From NCBI GenBank assembly GCA_023388355.1, contig JAEWGI010000029.1:17682-81681 (forward strand): a stretch of DNA of 64,000 nt, written 5' to 3'. Each line of letters begins with the position of its first letter. The first letter of the stretch is position 1. Source of the DNA: Pseudomonadota bacterium. GTDB taxonomy: Bacteria > Pseudomonadota > Gammaproteobacteria > Xanthomonadales > Xanthomonadaceae. This document shows, piece after piece, positions 1-10,703 of the stretch. The notes below the pieces were generated by a model. It was given only the letters and a program-made list of their open reading frames with translations. It was not told where the DNA came from and did no database searches. A program made the translations under genes and the position numbers.

Positions 1-1
1 G

Positions 2-973
2 CAGGCGATGGTCGACCGGCCGCATGCGCGCGAACTCATCGCCGCGATCGCCGACGACCCGGTGTTCGGCCCGGTGATCGTGTTCGGCCGCGGCGGCACC
101 GCGGTACGCGTGGTCGATGACCTGGCCCTGGCCCTGCCGCCGCTGGACCTGCGCCTGGCGCACGAACTGATCGGACGCACCCGCGTGGCGCGCCGGCTCA
201 AGGCGCACCGCAACCAGGACGCGGCCGACGAGCGCGCGATCGCGCTGGCCCTGGTGAAGCTGGCGCAGCTGGCTGCGGACGTACCCGGGATCCGGCAGAT
301 GAGCCTGAACCCGCTGCTGGCCGATGGCGACGGCGCGGTCGCGGTCGACGCGCGGATCTTGGTCGGCCCGGTCAAGGCCCTGCACCGGGGCCGCGGCCAT
401 CCACGCTTCGCGATCTTCCCCTATCCGAGCGAGCTCGAGCGCCGGATCACCCTGGCCGGCGGCGCGCCCGCGTTCGTGCGGCCGGTGCGGCCGGAGGACG
501 AGGAGCTGTTCCGCGAGTTCTTCAGCCATGTCACCGACGAGGATCTGCGGCTGCGCTTCTTCCAGTCGGTGAAGCATTTCAGCCACGAGTTCATCGCCCG
601 GCTCACCCAGATGGACTACGCGCGCTCGATCGCGCTGCTGGCGCTGGACGCGGACGGGGCCATGCTCGGCGCGGTGCGGCTGCACGCCGACGCCAACTAC
701 GAGCGCGGCGAGTACGGGATCCTGGTGCGCTCCGACCTGAAGGGCCAGGGCCTGGGCTGGCAGCTGATGAGGACCATGATCGAGGTCGCCGGCTGGATGG
801 GGCTGCAGGAAGTCGAGGGCCAGGTGCTGCGCCAGAACCGCGGCATGCTGGCGATGTGCGAGCAGCTGGGCTTCACGATCTCGCCCGACCCGGACGAGCC
901 GGGCCTGATGCTGGTGCGGCTGCCGGTGCCGGCCCCGGGCGCGGACCCGGGCCCCGACGCCCCGGCGGCCTGA
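2..973 (+). CDS. Pat-like protein lysine acyltransferase, C-terminal part (5' end outside window)
   Basis: The reading frame is already open at the left edge, so only the last 323 residues are present. The first half looks like the end of an ATP-grasp domain of an NDP-forming acyl-CoA synthetase. The second half, from about residue 155, is a GNAT acetyltransferase domain with an acetyl-CoA loop around GQGLGWQLM. This synthetase-plus-GNAT order is that of Pat/YfiQ enzymes, which acetylate acetyl-CoA synthetase and other proteins; those enzymes are about 900 residues long. An acetyl-CoA synthetase gene lies about 8 kb downstream with the usual target lysine intact, which fits that role. The Pat assignment is inferred from architecture and is fairly secure; the substrate is not shown. 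Confidence 0.85.
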   Translation, partial: QAMVDRPHARELIAAIADDPVFGPVIVFGRGGTAVRVVDDLALALPPLDLRLAHELIGRTRVARRLKAHRNQDAADERAIALALVKLAQLAADVPGIRQMSLNPLLADGDGAVAVDARILVGPVKALHRGRGHPRFAIFPYPSELERRITLAGGAPAFVRPVRPEDEELFREFFSHVTDEDLRLRFFQSVKHFSHEFIARLTQMDYARSIALLALDADGAMLGAVRLHADANYERGEYGILVRSDLKGQGLGWQLMRTMIEVAGWMGLQEVEGQVLRQNRGMLAMCEQLGFTISPDPDEPGLMLVRLPVPAPGADPGPDAPAA

Positions 974-997
974 GTCGTCCGGCCGCCTCGCTGCGAC

Positions 998-1026
998 TTG
1001 TCCACAGGCGCGGCCACAGGCATAAT
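998..1026 (+). promoter_or_regulatory. Candidate sigma-70 promoter for rpmB-rpmG
   Basis: A TTGTCC box at 998-1003 and a CATAAT box at 1021-1026 are separated by exactly 17 bases. They lie in the gap after the acyltransferase gene and about 190 bases before rpmB. Such an AT-containing -10 box stands out in this GC-rich sequence. No transcription data are available. Confidence 0.5.
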
Positions 1027-1212
1027 GCCCGGCTCGCTGTGCCCGCACCCTCGTGTGCCTGGGCTCCGGAGCGGCCGGGAACGCGATCCCGCCGCCCCCA
1101 TGCAGCGCCCCTGACCCGCTTTGCGTGGCAGGCGCCGGCCGAAGGGCCAGCGTCCGCCGGGGCCGCCGCCTCCCTGGCCAAGGGGGGCACCATGACACTT
1201 TCGAGGTGTGCA

Positions 1213-1449
1213 ATGTCCAGAGTCTGCCAGGTCACCGGCAAGCGTACGACGACCGGCAACAACGTGTCGCACGCGATGAACAAAACCCGCCGCCGCTTCA
1301 TGCCCAACCTGCACGAGCGCCGGTTCTGGGTCGCCAGCGAGAACCGCTGGGTGAAGCTGCGCGTTTCCGCGGCTGCCTTGCGCACCATCGACAAGAACGG
1401 CATCGACGCCGTCCTCGCCGACCTGCGCAAGCGCGGCGAGAAGGTCTGA
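1213..1449 (+). CDS. rpmB: 50S ribosomal protein L28
   Basis: The gene encodes a 78-residue basic protein beginning [20 protein letters not shown], the typical L28 start, followed by an arginine-rich stretch ([17 protein letters not shown]). Length matches bacterial L28. The start at 1213 is chosen because it gives the conserved N-terminus; an in-frame ATG at 1192 would add seven atypical residues. It is followed 13 bases later by rpmG, the standard L28-L33 pair of proteobacteria. It is a structural component of the large ribosomal subunit. Confidence 0.97.
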   Translation: MSRVCQVTGKRTTTGNNVSHAMNKTRRRFMPNLHERRFWVASENRWVKLRVSAAALRTIDKNGIDAVLADLRKRGEKV

Positions 1450-1462
1450 GGAGTAGAACGTC

Positions 1463-1627
1463 ATGGCATCCAAGCGCGACAAGATCCGTCTGATTTCGTC
1501 GGCCAACACCGGCCACTTCTACACCACGGACAAGAACAAGAAGAACACCCCGGGCAAGATGGAGATCAAGAAGTACGATCCCGTCGTCCGGAAGCACGTG
1601 GTTTACAAGGAAGGCAAGATCAAGTGA
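1463..1627 (+). CDS. rpmG: 50S ribosomal protein L33
   Basis: A 54-residue protein beginning [20 protein letters not shown], the classic L33 sequence. Its C-terminus, [18 protein letters not shown], is also typical. No zinc-binding cysteine pairs are present, so this is the cysteine-free form. A GAGGAG ribosome-binding site lies just before the start. It is cotranscribed with rpmB and followed by a strong hairpin terminator. It is a large-subunit ribosomal protein. Confidence 0.97.
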   Translation: MASKRDKIRLISSANTGHFYTTDKNKKNTPGKMEIKKYDPVVRKHVVYKEGKIK

Positions 1628-1696
1628 CCGACGGCCCACGCGCGCAGCGCGTGGCTGCCGGAAGTCACCCCCGCGAACGCGGGGGGCCAGGGAAAG

Positions 1697-1716
1697 CCCG
1701 CCGCAAGGCGGGTTTT
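1697..1716 (+). terminator. Intrinsic terminator after rpmG
   Basis: Perfect six-base stem CCCGCC/GGCGGG (1697-1702 with 1707-1712) with a GCAA tetraloop, followed by TTTT at 1713-1716. It lies 70 bases after the rpmG stop. It should end the rpmB-rpmG transcript. Confidence 0.85.
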
Positions 1717-1802
1717 CTGCTTCCGGGGGCATGACTGGCGCGTTCTGAGGGCATCACTGGCGCGGCTGCCCGACTGTCGTCGCTCCGCCCGCCCCCACCC
1801 GG

Positions 1803-1826
1803 CCCTCCCCCGCGAGCGGGGGAGGG
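1803..1826. repeat. GC-rich hairpin of the dispersed repeat family
   Basis: Ten-base arms CCCTCCCCCG (1803-1812) and CGGGGGAGGG (1817-1826) enclose a four-base loop. The same C-run/G-run hairpin recurs near 20.5, 26.0, 26.4, 28.4 and 61.1 kb in this window. Here it sits 60 bases before the hybrid kinase gene. Confidence 0.7.
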
Positions 1827-1886
1827 AGCAATGCCCGCCCCGGCCCGCGCTACACTCCCCGGGCGCATCAATCGGGGGAGGGTTGG

Positions 1887-4800
1887 ATGCTGCCAGGATG
1901 GGTCCTGCTGCTCGTGTCGGCCGGCTACGCCGCGCTGCTGTTCGCGGTGGCGTGGATCGGTGACCGCTATCCGCTGTATCCGCAGCGGCCATGGCTGCGG
2001 CCGCTGGTCTACAGCCTGGCGCTGGCGGTCTACTGCTCGTCGTGGACCTTCTACGGGGCGGTCGGCACCGCCGTGCGCTCGGGCATCGGCTACGTGCCGA
2101 TCTACCTCGGCCCGATCCTGCTGCTGCTGTTCGGCTGGCGCATCCTCGAGCGCATGGCGCGGGTGGCGCAGGACCAGAACACGGTCTCGATCGCCGACTT
2201 CATCGCCTCGCGCTACGGCCGGTCGCAGCCGCTGGCCGCGCTGGTGGCCACGATCGCCCTGATCGCGGCGGTGCCGTACCTGGCGCTGCAGTACAAGGCG
2301 GTGGCGATCAGCCTGGGGGTGCTGGGCGGGCAGAATCCGGCCGGGCCGGCGCTGGGCGATCCGGCACTGTACGTGGCCGCCCTGATGGCGCTGTTCTCGA
2401 TCCTGTTCGGCACCCGCCAGGTCGATGCCACCGAACACCGCCCGGGCATGATGCTCGCGGTCGCGCTCGAATCGCTGGTAAAGCTGGTGGCGCTGGTTGC
2501 GGTGGGGCTGTTCGCCAGCAGCTGGCTCGGCGCACGCGACCTGGACTACGCCGCCGCCACCCGCGCGCTGGTCGACGTGGCGCCGCCAGTGGGCTTCGTC
2601 GCCCAGTGCCTGCTCGCGTTCGCGGCGATCTTCTGCCTGCCGCGCCAGTTCCACGTCGCCATCGTCGAATGCGGCAACGTCGCCGACATCCGCCGCGCGC
2701 GCTGGATGTTCAGCGCCTACCTGGTGGTCATCACCCTGATGGTGGTACCGATCGCAAGCGCCGGCATGGTGCTGTTCGGCACCGACGGACAGGTGGCGCC
2801 CGACAGCTTCGTGCTCGCGCTGCCGCTGGCCGAGCAGCGCGACACCCTGGCCCTGCTGGCATACGTGGGCGGCTTCTCGGCCGCCACCGGCATGGTGATC
2901 GTGGCCAGCGTGGCGCTGGCGACGATGGTCAGCAACGACCTGGTGATGCCGCTGCTTCTGCGCCGCGGCTGGGCCGAGCGCCACGGCGGCGACGTGGCCG
3001 CGACGGTGCTGTGGGTCCGCCGCATCGCCATCGTCTGCATCGCCGGCATGGCCTGGGGCTACTACCGCGCCAGCGGCAGCGACGCCTCGCTGGCCTCGTT
3101 CGGGCTGATGTCCTTCGCCGCGGTGGCGCAGTTCGCGCCGGCGCTGATCGGCGGACTGTACTGGCACGGCGCCAGCCGGCGCGGCGCCGAGGTCGGGCTG
3201 GCGCTCGGCTTCGCGGTGTGGCTGTACACGTTGCTGCTGCCCACGCTCACCGACGCGGGCTGGTTCGATCCGGCCTGGGTGCGCGACGGCCCGTTCGGAA
3301 TCCACTGGCTGCGCCCGCGCCAGCTGTTCGGGCTGGGCGGCTGGGATCCGCTGACCCACGGCACGTTCTGGTCGCTGCTGGCCAACATCGGCGCGCTGCT
3401 GCTGGTCTCCGCACGCTGGCGCCCGAGCCTGGACGAGCGCCTGCGCGCCGCGCCCTTCCTCGACCCCTATGCCGCGCGCGCGGCGCTGGCAGCCGGCGAG
3501 TGGAAGGGCAACGTCGCCATCGGCGACCTGCTGGTGCTGGCCAGCCGCATCGTCGGCGAGCGCACCGCGCATCGCGCGTTCAGGCAGCGCGCGCGCGAGC
3601 TGGACCAGGAGCTGCAGCCGCAGGCGCACGCCGACCGCAACTGGGTGCAGTTCACCGAACGCCTGCTGGCAGCGGCCGTCGGCGCGGCCTCGGCGCGGCT
3701 GGTGGTCACCAGCCTGCTCAAGGGTTCGGGCATGGAGGTGGGCGAGGTGGTGGCGGTGCTCGACGAGGCTGGCCAGGAGCTGCGCTTCAACCGCGAGATC
3801 CTGTCCAACACCCTGGAGAACATCGACCAGGGCGTGAGCGTGGTCGACAGCGACATGTGCCTGGTCGCCTGGAACCGCCGCTACCAGCAGCTCTTCGACT
3901 ACCCCGACGGCATGCTCTACATCGGCCGCCCGGTCGCCGACCTGATCCGCTACAACGCCCAGCGCGGTGAACTCGGCCCGCTTGGCCCGGAGCAGATCGA
4001 GGAGGAAGTGGGCAAGCGCATCGAATACATGCGCGCCGGCTCGCCGCACGTGAGCGAGCGCGTGCGCGCCAGCGGCCAGGTGCTGGAACTGCGCGGCCAG
4101 CCGCTGCCGGGCGGCGGCTACGCCACCAGCTACAGCGACGTCACCGACCACAAGCGGGTCGAGCGCGAGCTGCGCGAGATCAACGAATACCTGGAGCAGC
4201 GCGTGACCGAACGCACGCGCGAGGCGGAGATCGCGCAGGAGTCGCGCTCGCGCTTCCTCACCGCGGTCAGCCACGACGTGCTGCAGCCGCTCAACGCCGC
4301 CCGCCTGTTCACCTCGGCCCTGCGCGAGAGCACCCAGCCGCAGGAGCAGGCGCACCTGGCCGAACGCGTTGACACCGCGCTGCGGGCGGCCGAGGAGCTG
4401 CTCGACGGCCTGCTCGACGTGTCACGCCTGGATGCCGGCAAGCTCAAGCCGGAGATTTCCGACTTCGACGCCGGCGCGCTGCTGCGCGAACTGGCCGCCC
4501 AATACGCACCGATGGCCGCCGCACGCAGCATCAGCATGCGCGTGCACGCGCCGGTACTGCCGGTCCGCAGCGACCGCCGCCTGCTGCGCCGGGTGCTGCA
4601 GAACTTCATCGCCAACGCCCTGCGCTACACCCCGCGCGGACGGGTGGTGCTGGCGGTGCGCCCGCGTGGCGACCAGGTCGCGCTGCAGGTCTGGGATTCG
4701 GGGCCCGGCATTCCCGAGCACCACATGCGCCAGATCTACGACGAGTTCCATCGCTACGAGCAGCCGTTCGACTGGGACGGGCGCGGCCTGGGCCTGGGCC

Positions 4801-5336
4801 TGTCGATCTGCCAGCGCATCTCGCGCCTGCTCGGGCACGCGCTGGACGCGCGCTCGGTGGTCGGGCGCGGCAGCATGTTCTCGCTCGTGGTGCCGCGCGG
4901 GGCGACGCTGCCCGCGCAGGTCGGCAGCGCGCCGCCCCTGGACATCGACCAGAACCTGCACGGGCTGACGGTGATGTGCGTCGACAACGACCGCGACATC
5001 CTCGCCGGCATGGAGGCGTTGCTCTCGCGCTGGCAGGTGGCCACCGTACTGGCCACCACCGTCGACGAGGCGCTGGAAAAGGTCGCGCAGGTGCCGGACT
5101 TGCTGCTGGTGGACTACCACCTGCACGACCGGCTGGACGGCCTGGACACGCTGGACGCCCTGCGCACGGCGGCCGGACGGCCGATCCCCGGCGCGCTGCT
5201 CACCGCCGACGGCAGCGATGCGCTCAAGCAGGCCGCCCGGACGCGCGGCTACCGGGTCCTGACCAAGCCGGTGAAACCGGCATCGTTGCGCGCGTTCCTG
5301 AGTGCGCACCGGCGGCGGACCGAAGCCAACGCCTGA
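1887..5336 (+). CDS. CrbS-like hybrid sensor kinase with SLC5 transporter domain
   Basis: A 1149-residue membrane hybrid kinase. Residues 1 to about 500 form a multi-helix sodium:solute symporter (SLC5) domain. Next come a STAC linker (about 535-630), a PAS domain (about 640-755) and a HisKA domain with the phospho-acceptor His796 in SHDVLQ. The HATPase domain follows, with a GRGLGLGLSI G-box. The C-terminal receiver has acceptor Asp1076 in LLVDYHL. This order is that of CrbS/MxtR kinases, which with CrbR/ErdR activate acs. A LuxR-type regulator and acs lie 2.5-9 kb downstream. Whether the SLC5 part transports or only senses is unknown. CbrA has a related layout but no receiver, so CrbS is the better match. 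Confidence 0.88.
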   Translation: MLPGWVLLLVSAGYAALLFAVAWIGDRYPLYPQRPWLRPLVYSLALAVYCSSWTFYGAVGTAVRSGIGYVPIYLGPILLLLFGWRILERMARVAQDQNTVSIADFIASRYGRSQPLAALVATIALIAAVPYLALQYKAVAISLGVLGGQNPAGPALGDPALYVAALMALFSILFGTRQVDATEHRPGMMLAVALESLVKLVALVAVGLFASSWLGARDLDYAAATRALVDVAPPVGFVAQCLLAFAAIFCLPRQFHVAIVECGNVADIRRARWMFSAYLVVITLMVVPIASAGMVLFGTDGQVAPDSFVLALPLAEQRDTLALLAYVGGFSAATGMVIVASVALATMVSNDLVMPLLLRRGWAERHGGDVAATVLWVRRIAIVCIAGMAWGYYRASGSDASLASFGLMSFAAVAQFAPALIGGLYWHGASRRGAEVGLALGFAVWLYTLLLPTLTDAGWFDPAWVRDGPFGIHWLRPRQLFGLGGWDPLTHGTFWSLLANIGALLLVSARWRPSLDERLRAAPFLDPYAARAALAAGEWKGNVAIGDLLVLASRIVGERTAHRAFRQRARELDQELQPQAHADRNWVQFTERLLAAAVGAASARLVVTSLLKGSGMEVGEVVAVLDEAGQELRFNREILSNTLENIDQGVSVVDSDMCLVAWNRRYQQLFDYPDGMLYIGRPVADLIRYNAQRGELGPLGPEQIEEEVGKRIEYMRAGSPHVSERVRASGQVLELRGQPLPGGGYATSYSDVTDHKRVERELREINEYLEQRVTERTREAEIAQESRSRFLTAVSHDVLQPLNAARLFTSALRESTQPQEQAHLAERVDTALRAAEELLDGLLDVSRLDAGKLKPEISDFDAGALLRELAAQYAPMAAARSISMRVHAPVLPVRSDRRLLRRVLQNFIANALRYTPRGRVVLAVRPRGDQVALQVWDSGPGIPEHHMRQIYDEFHRYEQPFDWDGRGLGLGLSICQRISRLLGHALDARSVVGRGSMFSLVVPRGATLPAQVGSAPPLDIDQNLHGLTVMCVDNDRDILAGMEALLSRWQVATVLATTVDEALEKVAQVPDLLLVDYHLHDRLDGLDTLDALRTAAGRPIPGALLTADGSDALKQAARTRGYRVLTKPVKPASLRAFLSAHRRRTEANA

Positions 5337-5470
5337 TCCGCGGCGCACGCCGCAGGCGCAGAGACGGCGCGGCAGCGCATCGGCCTGCCACCCGGCGGCG
5401 GACACGCGGGCGTCATCGCGTGGACATTTGCGCGACCTGGCGTGGAGGCTCCCCCGCCCTGGAGTCCCCG

Positions 5471-7150
5471 ATGCGCCCGCTGCCCTCCCTGTTGTGCACC
5501 GCCGTCGCAGCCGTGCTGTTCTCGCTGCCGGCCACCGCCGACCAGACGCCTCCCGCATGCGGCGGCGCCAAGGCCACGGCCGGTGCCGGCGAGACGCCAC
5601 GGCGCTGGTACGAGCAAGGCGCGCGGGCCGCGCGCGAAGGCGCCGCGCAGGCGCCCAGGCCGAACAAGGCGAAGAACGTCATCCTGTTCGTTGGCGACGG
5701 CATGGGCCTGTCGACCGTCGCCGCGGCGCGCATCCTGGAGGGACAACTCGAGGGCGCGACCGGCGAGGAGAACCGGCTCAGCTTCGAGCGGATGCCCTAC
5801 AACGTCGCCCTGTCCAAGACCTATTCGGTGGACGGCCAGACTCCCGACTCCGCGCCGACCATGACCGCGATGGTCGCTGGCATCAAGAGCAACCAGGGCG
5901 TGATTGGCGTGACCCAGTACGCGCGCTACGACGACTGCGCCTCGGCGAGCGGGCAGGCGGTGGCGAGCATCGCCGGGATCGCCGAGGCGCTGGGGCTGGC
6001 CACCGGCGTGGTCAGCACGGCACGCATCACCCATGCCACGCCGGCGGCGGTGTACGCGCATACCCCCAACCGGAACTGGGAAAGCGACGCCGAACTCAGT
6101 GCCGAGGCCAGGACCAACGGCTGCAGGGACATTGCCCGCCAGCTGATCGAGTTCCCCTACGGGGACGGTCTCGACGTGGTGCTCGGCGGCGGCCGCAGCT
6201 ACTTCCTGCCCAACACGGTGCCCGATCCGGAAGACGCCGGCAGCTTCGGCCGCCGTCGCGACGGCCGCGACCTCACCCGGGAATGGAGCAGCCGACCGGG
6301 CTCGTCCTACGTCTGGAACCGCGCGCAGTTCGACGCGATCAACCCGCGCAGTACCCGCCGCCTGCTCGGACTGTTCGAGCGCTCGCACATGGAGTACGAG
6401 CACGACCGCGCCACTGACGCGGGCAAGGAGCCGAGCCTGGTCGACATGACCCGCAAGGCGGTGGAAATCCTGCAGGCCAGGGGCGGCGGGAAGGGCTACT
6501 TCCTGATGGTCGAGGCCGGCCGCATCGACCACGCCCACCATGCCGGCAACGCCAGCCGCGCGCTGTCGGACACGGTCGCCCTGTCCGACGCGGTGCGCGC
6601 CGCGCGCGAGCTGACCTCCGCGAACGACACCCTGATCGTGGTCACGGCCGACCACAGCCATGTGTTCACCATCGCCGGCTATCCCGACCGCGGCAACGAC
6701 ATCCTCGGCAAGGTCGTGACCGACGGACGGCCCGCGCTGGCCGATGACGGCAAGCCCTACACCACCCTGGGCTACTCGAACGGGCCGGGCTACCGCGGCG
6801 GCAACGGGCGACCCGACCTGACCCTGGTCGACACCGGCCATCCCGACTTCCTGCAGGAAGCCACGCTGCCGCTTGGCAGCGAGACGCACGCCGCCGAGGA
6901 CGTCGGCATCTACGCCAGCGGACCCGGCGCGCACGCCTTCCAGGGCGTGGTCGAGCAGAACGTCATCTTCCACGTGATGTCGCAGTCGCAGAAGGACATC
7001 AACGCCTTCCTGTGCCTGCTGTTCGGCGGCTGCGGCACGTCGGGCGGCAACAGGCCCGGCAAGCCGGTCCAGCCGCGGCTGGCGCCGCCGTTGATGGAGG
7101 CGGACCTGCGTGCCGGACTTGGCGGCCGCAAGCCGCCGGGCAGGAAGTGA
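5471..7150 (+). CDS. Secreted alkaline phosphatase (PhoA superfamily)
   Basis: A 559-residue protein with a signal peptide (MRPLPSLLCTAVAAVLFSLP, cut near ATA-D). The metal-binding motif FVGDGMG follows the signal region. The nucleophile is Ser127 in TPDSAPTMTA, and later metal ligands appear in EAGRIDHAHH and TADHSHV. It should hydrolyse phosphomonoesters in the periplasm or outside the cell. The frame is open much further upstream, but the start at 5471 gives the signal peptide and follows a GGAG site. The next gene starts inside the stop region (GTG at 7147), suggesting translational coupling. No Pho box was identified. Confidence 0.9.
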   Translation: MRPLPSLLCTAVAAVLFSLPATADQTPPACGGAKATAGAGETPRRWYEQGARAAREGAAQAPRPNKAKNVILFVGDGMGLSTVAAARILEGQLEGATGEENRLSFERMPYNVALSKTYSVDGQTPDSAPTMTAMVAGIKSNQGVIGVTQYARYDDCASASGQAVASIAGIAEALGLATGVVSTARITHATPAAVYAHTPNRNWESDAELSAEARTNGCRDIARQLIEFPYGDGLDVVLGGGRSYFLPNTVPDPEDAGSFGRRRDGRDLTREWSSRPGSSYVWNRAQFDAINPRSTRRLLGLFERSHMEYEHDRATDAGKEPSLVDMTRKAVEILQARGGGKGYFLMVEAGRIDHAHHAGNASRALSDTVALSDAVRAARELTSANDTLIVVTADHSHVFTIAGYPDRGNDILGKVVTDGRPALADDGKPYTTLGYSNGPGYRGGNGRPDLTLVDTGHPDFLQEATLPLGSETHAAEDVGIYASGPGAHAFQGVVEQNVIFHVMSQSQKDINAFLCLLFGGCGTSGGNRPGKPVQPRLAPPLMEADLRAGLGGRKPPGRK

Positions 7151-7750
7151 GGGCGCGCACCGCCCTGCTCGCGCTCCTGTGCATGGTCGCCGGCCAGGGA
7201 TGGGCCGGCGACGCCTGGCGGGCCGAGTACGAGGTGCGCGACCGCGACGGCCTGCACACCCTGGTCGTGGTCCGCAGCGAGGCACAGGTCGAGTACCGCG
7301 ATCGCGAGCCGGCGGTGGTCCGCAGATGGACGCGGCTGGCGGATGGCATCGAGCGCGCCGAGGTGCTCGCCGGGCGACCTACGCACGCACGACGAGCTCC
7401 CGGACTGGGACACCCTGGCCGGCATCCTGCCGCCGTCCAGGCGCGCGGGCCTGGATCGCGTTGGCGTGGTGCGCCGCTTCGGCATCGAGGCCTCGCGCCA
7501 CGAGGGCCGCGATGCGGACGGCAGCCGTGTGACGCTGGAGTGGCTGGATGCGGCGGGGCTTCCAGCCAGCTATCGCGCGGGACCCTATCGCCTGCGCCTG
7601 CGTACGCTTGCGCGGGTGGCGGAGGCGGACGCGTTCACCCCGATCGCCGGACTGCGTGCGTACGACCGCGCCGATCTGGGCGACATGCCGCTGGACGCGT
7701 TCGCGCGCGACTATCTCGACCGTTTCGGCAAGCACCGGCACGCACACTGA
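7147..7750 (+). pseudogene. Frameshifted secreted hypothetical protein
   Basis: A GTG at 7147 overlapping the phosphatase stop opens a frame with a signal-peptide-like start (VRARTALLALLCMVAGQGWA) that continues sensibly to AEVLAG near 7374. The frame then changes: coherent protein (GDLRTHDELPDWDTLAG and onward to 7750) continues one frame over. Removing one base near C7375 would join both parts into a protein of about 200 residues. So this is a recent single-base frameshift, a sequencing error or, less likely, programmed slippage. I do not recognise the family. The spacing suggests an operon with the phosphatase. Confidence 0.6.
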
Positions 7751-7805
7751 AGCCGCGGCGCGTGCGGACGGGTTTCACGCGGGCGCACTGCCGCGCCTGG
7801 CGCGG

Positions 7806-8474
7806 CTATTCGCCCTCGTGCCCCAACGGCACCACCGCCTCGGGATCGACCGAAAGCCGTCCCGCCATCAGCACCGCCTGGGTCCGGTTGGACGCCCCCA
7901 GCTTGCGCAGGATCGCGCTCATGTGCGCCTTGATCGTGGCTTCCGACACGCCCAGCTCGTAGCCGATCTGCTTGTTGAGCTTGCCCGAGCCGAGCATCTG
8001 CAGCACGCGGAACTGCTGCGGCGTGAGATCGCGGATGCGGGCGGCGACATCGCGTTCGTCCGGCGGCGTTTCAGGCGCGGAGCCGGCGATCCCCGGGACC
8101 CAGCGATCGCCTTCCAGCACCTGGCGCAACGCCGCGCCCAGCGCCTCGGCGTTGGAGGATTTGGGGATGAAGCCCATCGCGCCGTGGTCAAGCGCACGAC
8201 GGATCACCGCGGGCTCCTCGCGCGCCGACACCATCACCACCGGCAGCTGTGGATGCAGGCCGCGCAGGTGCACCAGCGCGCTGAACCCCTGGGTGCCGGG
8301 CATGTTGAGGTCGAGCAACAGCAGGTCGGCGTCCGGATGGGCGTCGGCCATGGCGTACAGCTCCTCGGCATTCTCGGCCTCATGCAGGTCGGCGTCGGGA
8401 ATGCTGCGGCCTACCACGCCACGCAGCGCTTCGCGGAACAGCGGATGGTCGTCGGCGACGAGAATGGTGGGCAT
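7806..8474 (-). CDS. CrbR/ErdR-like LuxR-family response regulator
   Basis: A 222-residue regulator. An N-terminal receiver (about 1-125) has the acidic pair DD at 8-9, phospho-acceptor Asp55 in LLLLDLNMPG, and Lys in FIPKSS. A C-terminal LuxR/NarL helix-turn-helix follows (about 150-212), with LTPQQFRVLQMLGSGKLNKQ and ATIKAHMSAILRKLGASNR. It lies 175 bases downstream of acs on the same strand, the arrangement expected of ErdR/CrbR, the activator of acs. Its likely partner kinase is the SLC5-hybrid kinase upstream. The pairing is inferred from family knowledge and proximity. Confidence 0.85.
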   Translation of the reverse strand: MPTILVADDHPLFREALRGVVGRSIPDADLHEAENAEELYAMADAHPDADLLLLDLNMPGTQGFSALVHLRGLHPQLPVVMVSAREEPAVIRRALDHGAMGFIPKSSNAEALGAALRQVLEGDRWVPGIAGSAPETPPDERDVAARIRDLTPQQFRVLQMLGSGKLNKQIGYELGVSEATIKAHMSAILRKLGASNRTQAVLMAGRLSVDPEAVVPLGHEGE

Positions 8475-8649
8475 GGGGGGTGCCGCGAGGAGTTGTTGGT
8501 TGGTGGTTGGTGGATCGTGAACGCGGGAGGGATCGTGACTGGCGAGGAATTGCAGGCAGGGTCGCGGTGATGGAGGGGGTGATCCAGGCAGGCGGAAAGA
8601 TGGGTCCGCCCGCTTTCACCAATTACCAGTCACCGGCCACCATCCCCGA

Positions 8650-10593
<1,944 letters not shown>

Positions 10594-10654
10594 GCTGGCT
10601 CCTCCTCTGGAACTGGGCTGCCCCCAGTTTCGCGCATTGCAGCGTAACCCGGCT

Positions 10655-10668
10655 TAGACCTTGGTCTA
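10655..10668. promoter_or_regulatory. Candidate operator between acs and the CBS/DUF294 gene
   Basis: TAGACC-TT-GGTCTA is a perfect 14-base palindrome with six-base arms. It sits 62 bases before the acs start and 36 bases before the divergent start at 10704. LuxR-family regulators often bind such dyads, so CrbR is the natural candidate. A looser relative (GACC-AAT-GGCC) occurs near 13180 ahead of the porin gene. Confidence 0.5.
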
Positions 10669-10703
10669 TTCACCGGCGGCCGCGGGCGACGCACAATGCG
10701 GCG

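Noticed and set aside
1665..4355. Long minus-strand open frame (896 codons) opposite the hybrid kinase
   Set aside because: It mirrors the codon pattern of a clear kinase gene, has no domain and is full of His/Arg/Gln; it is a high-GC shadow. The same applies to long minus frames opposite the GH20, TonB receptor, Acs and SSS genes.
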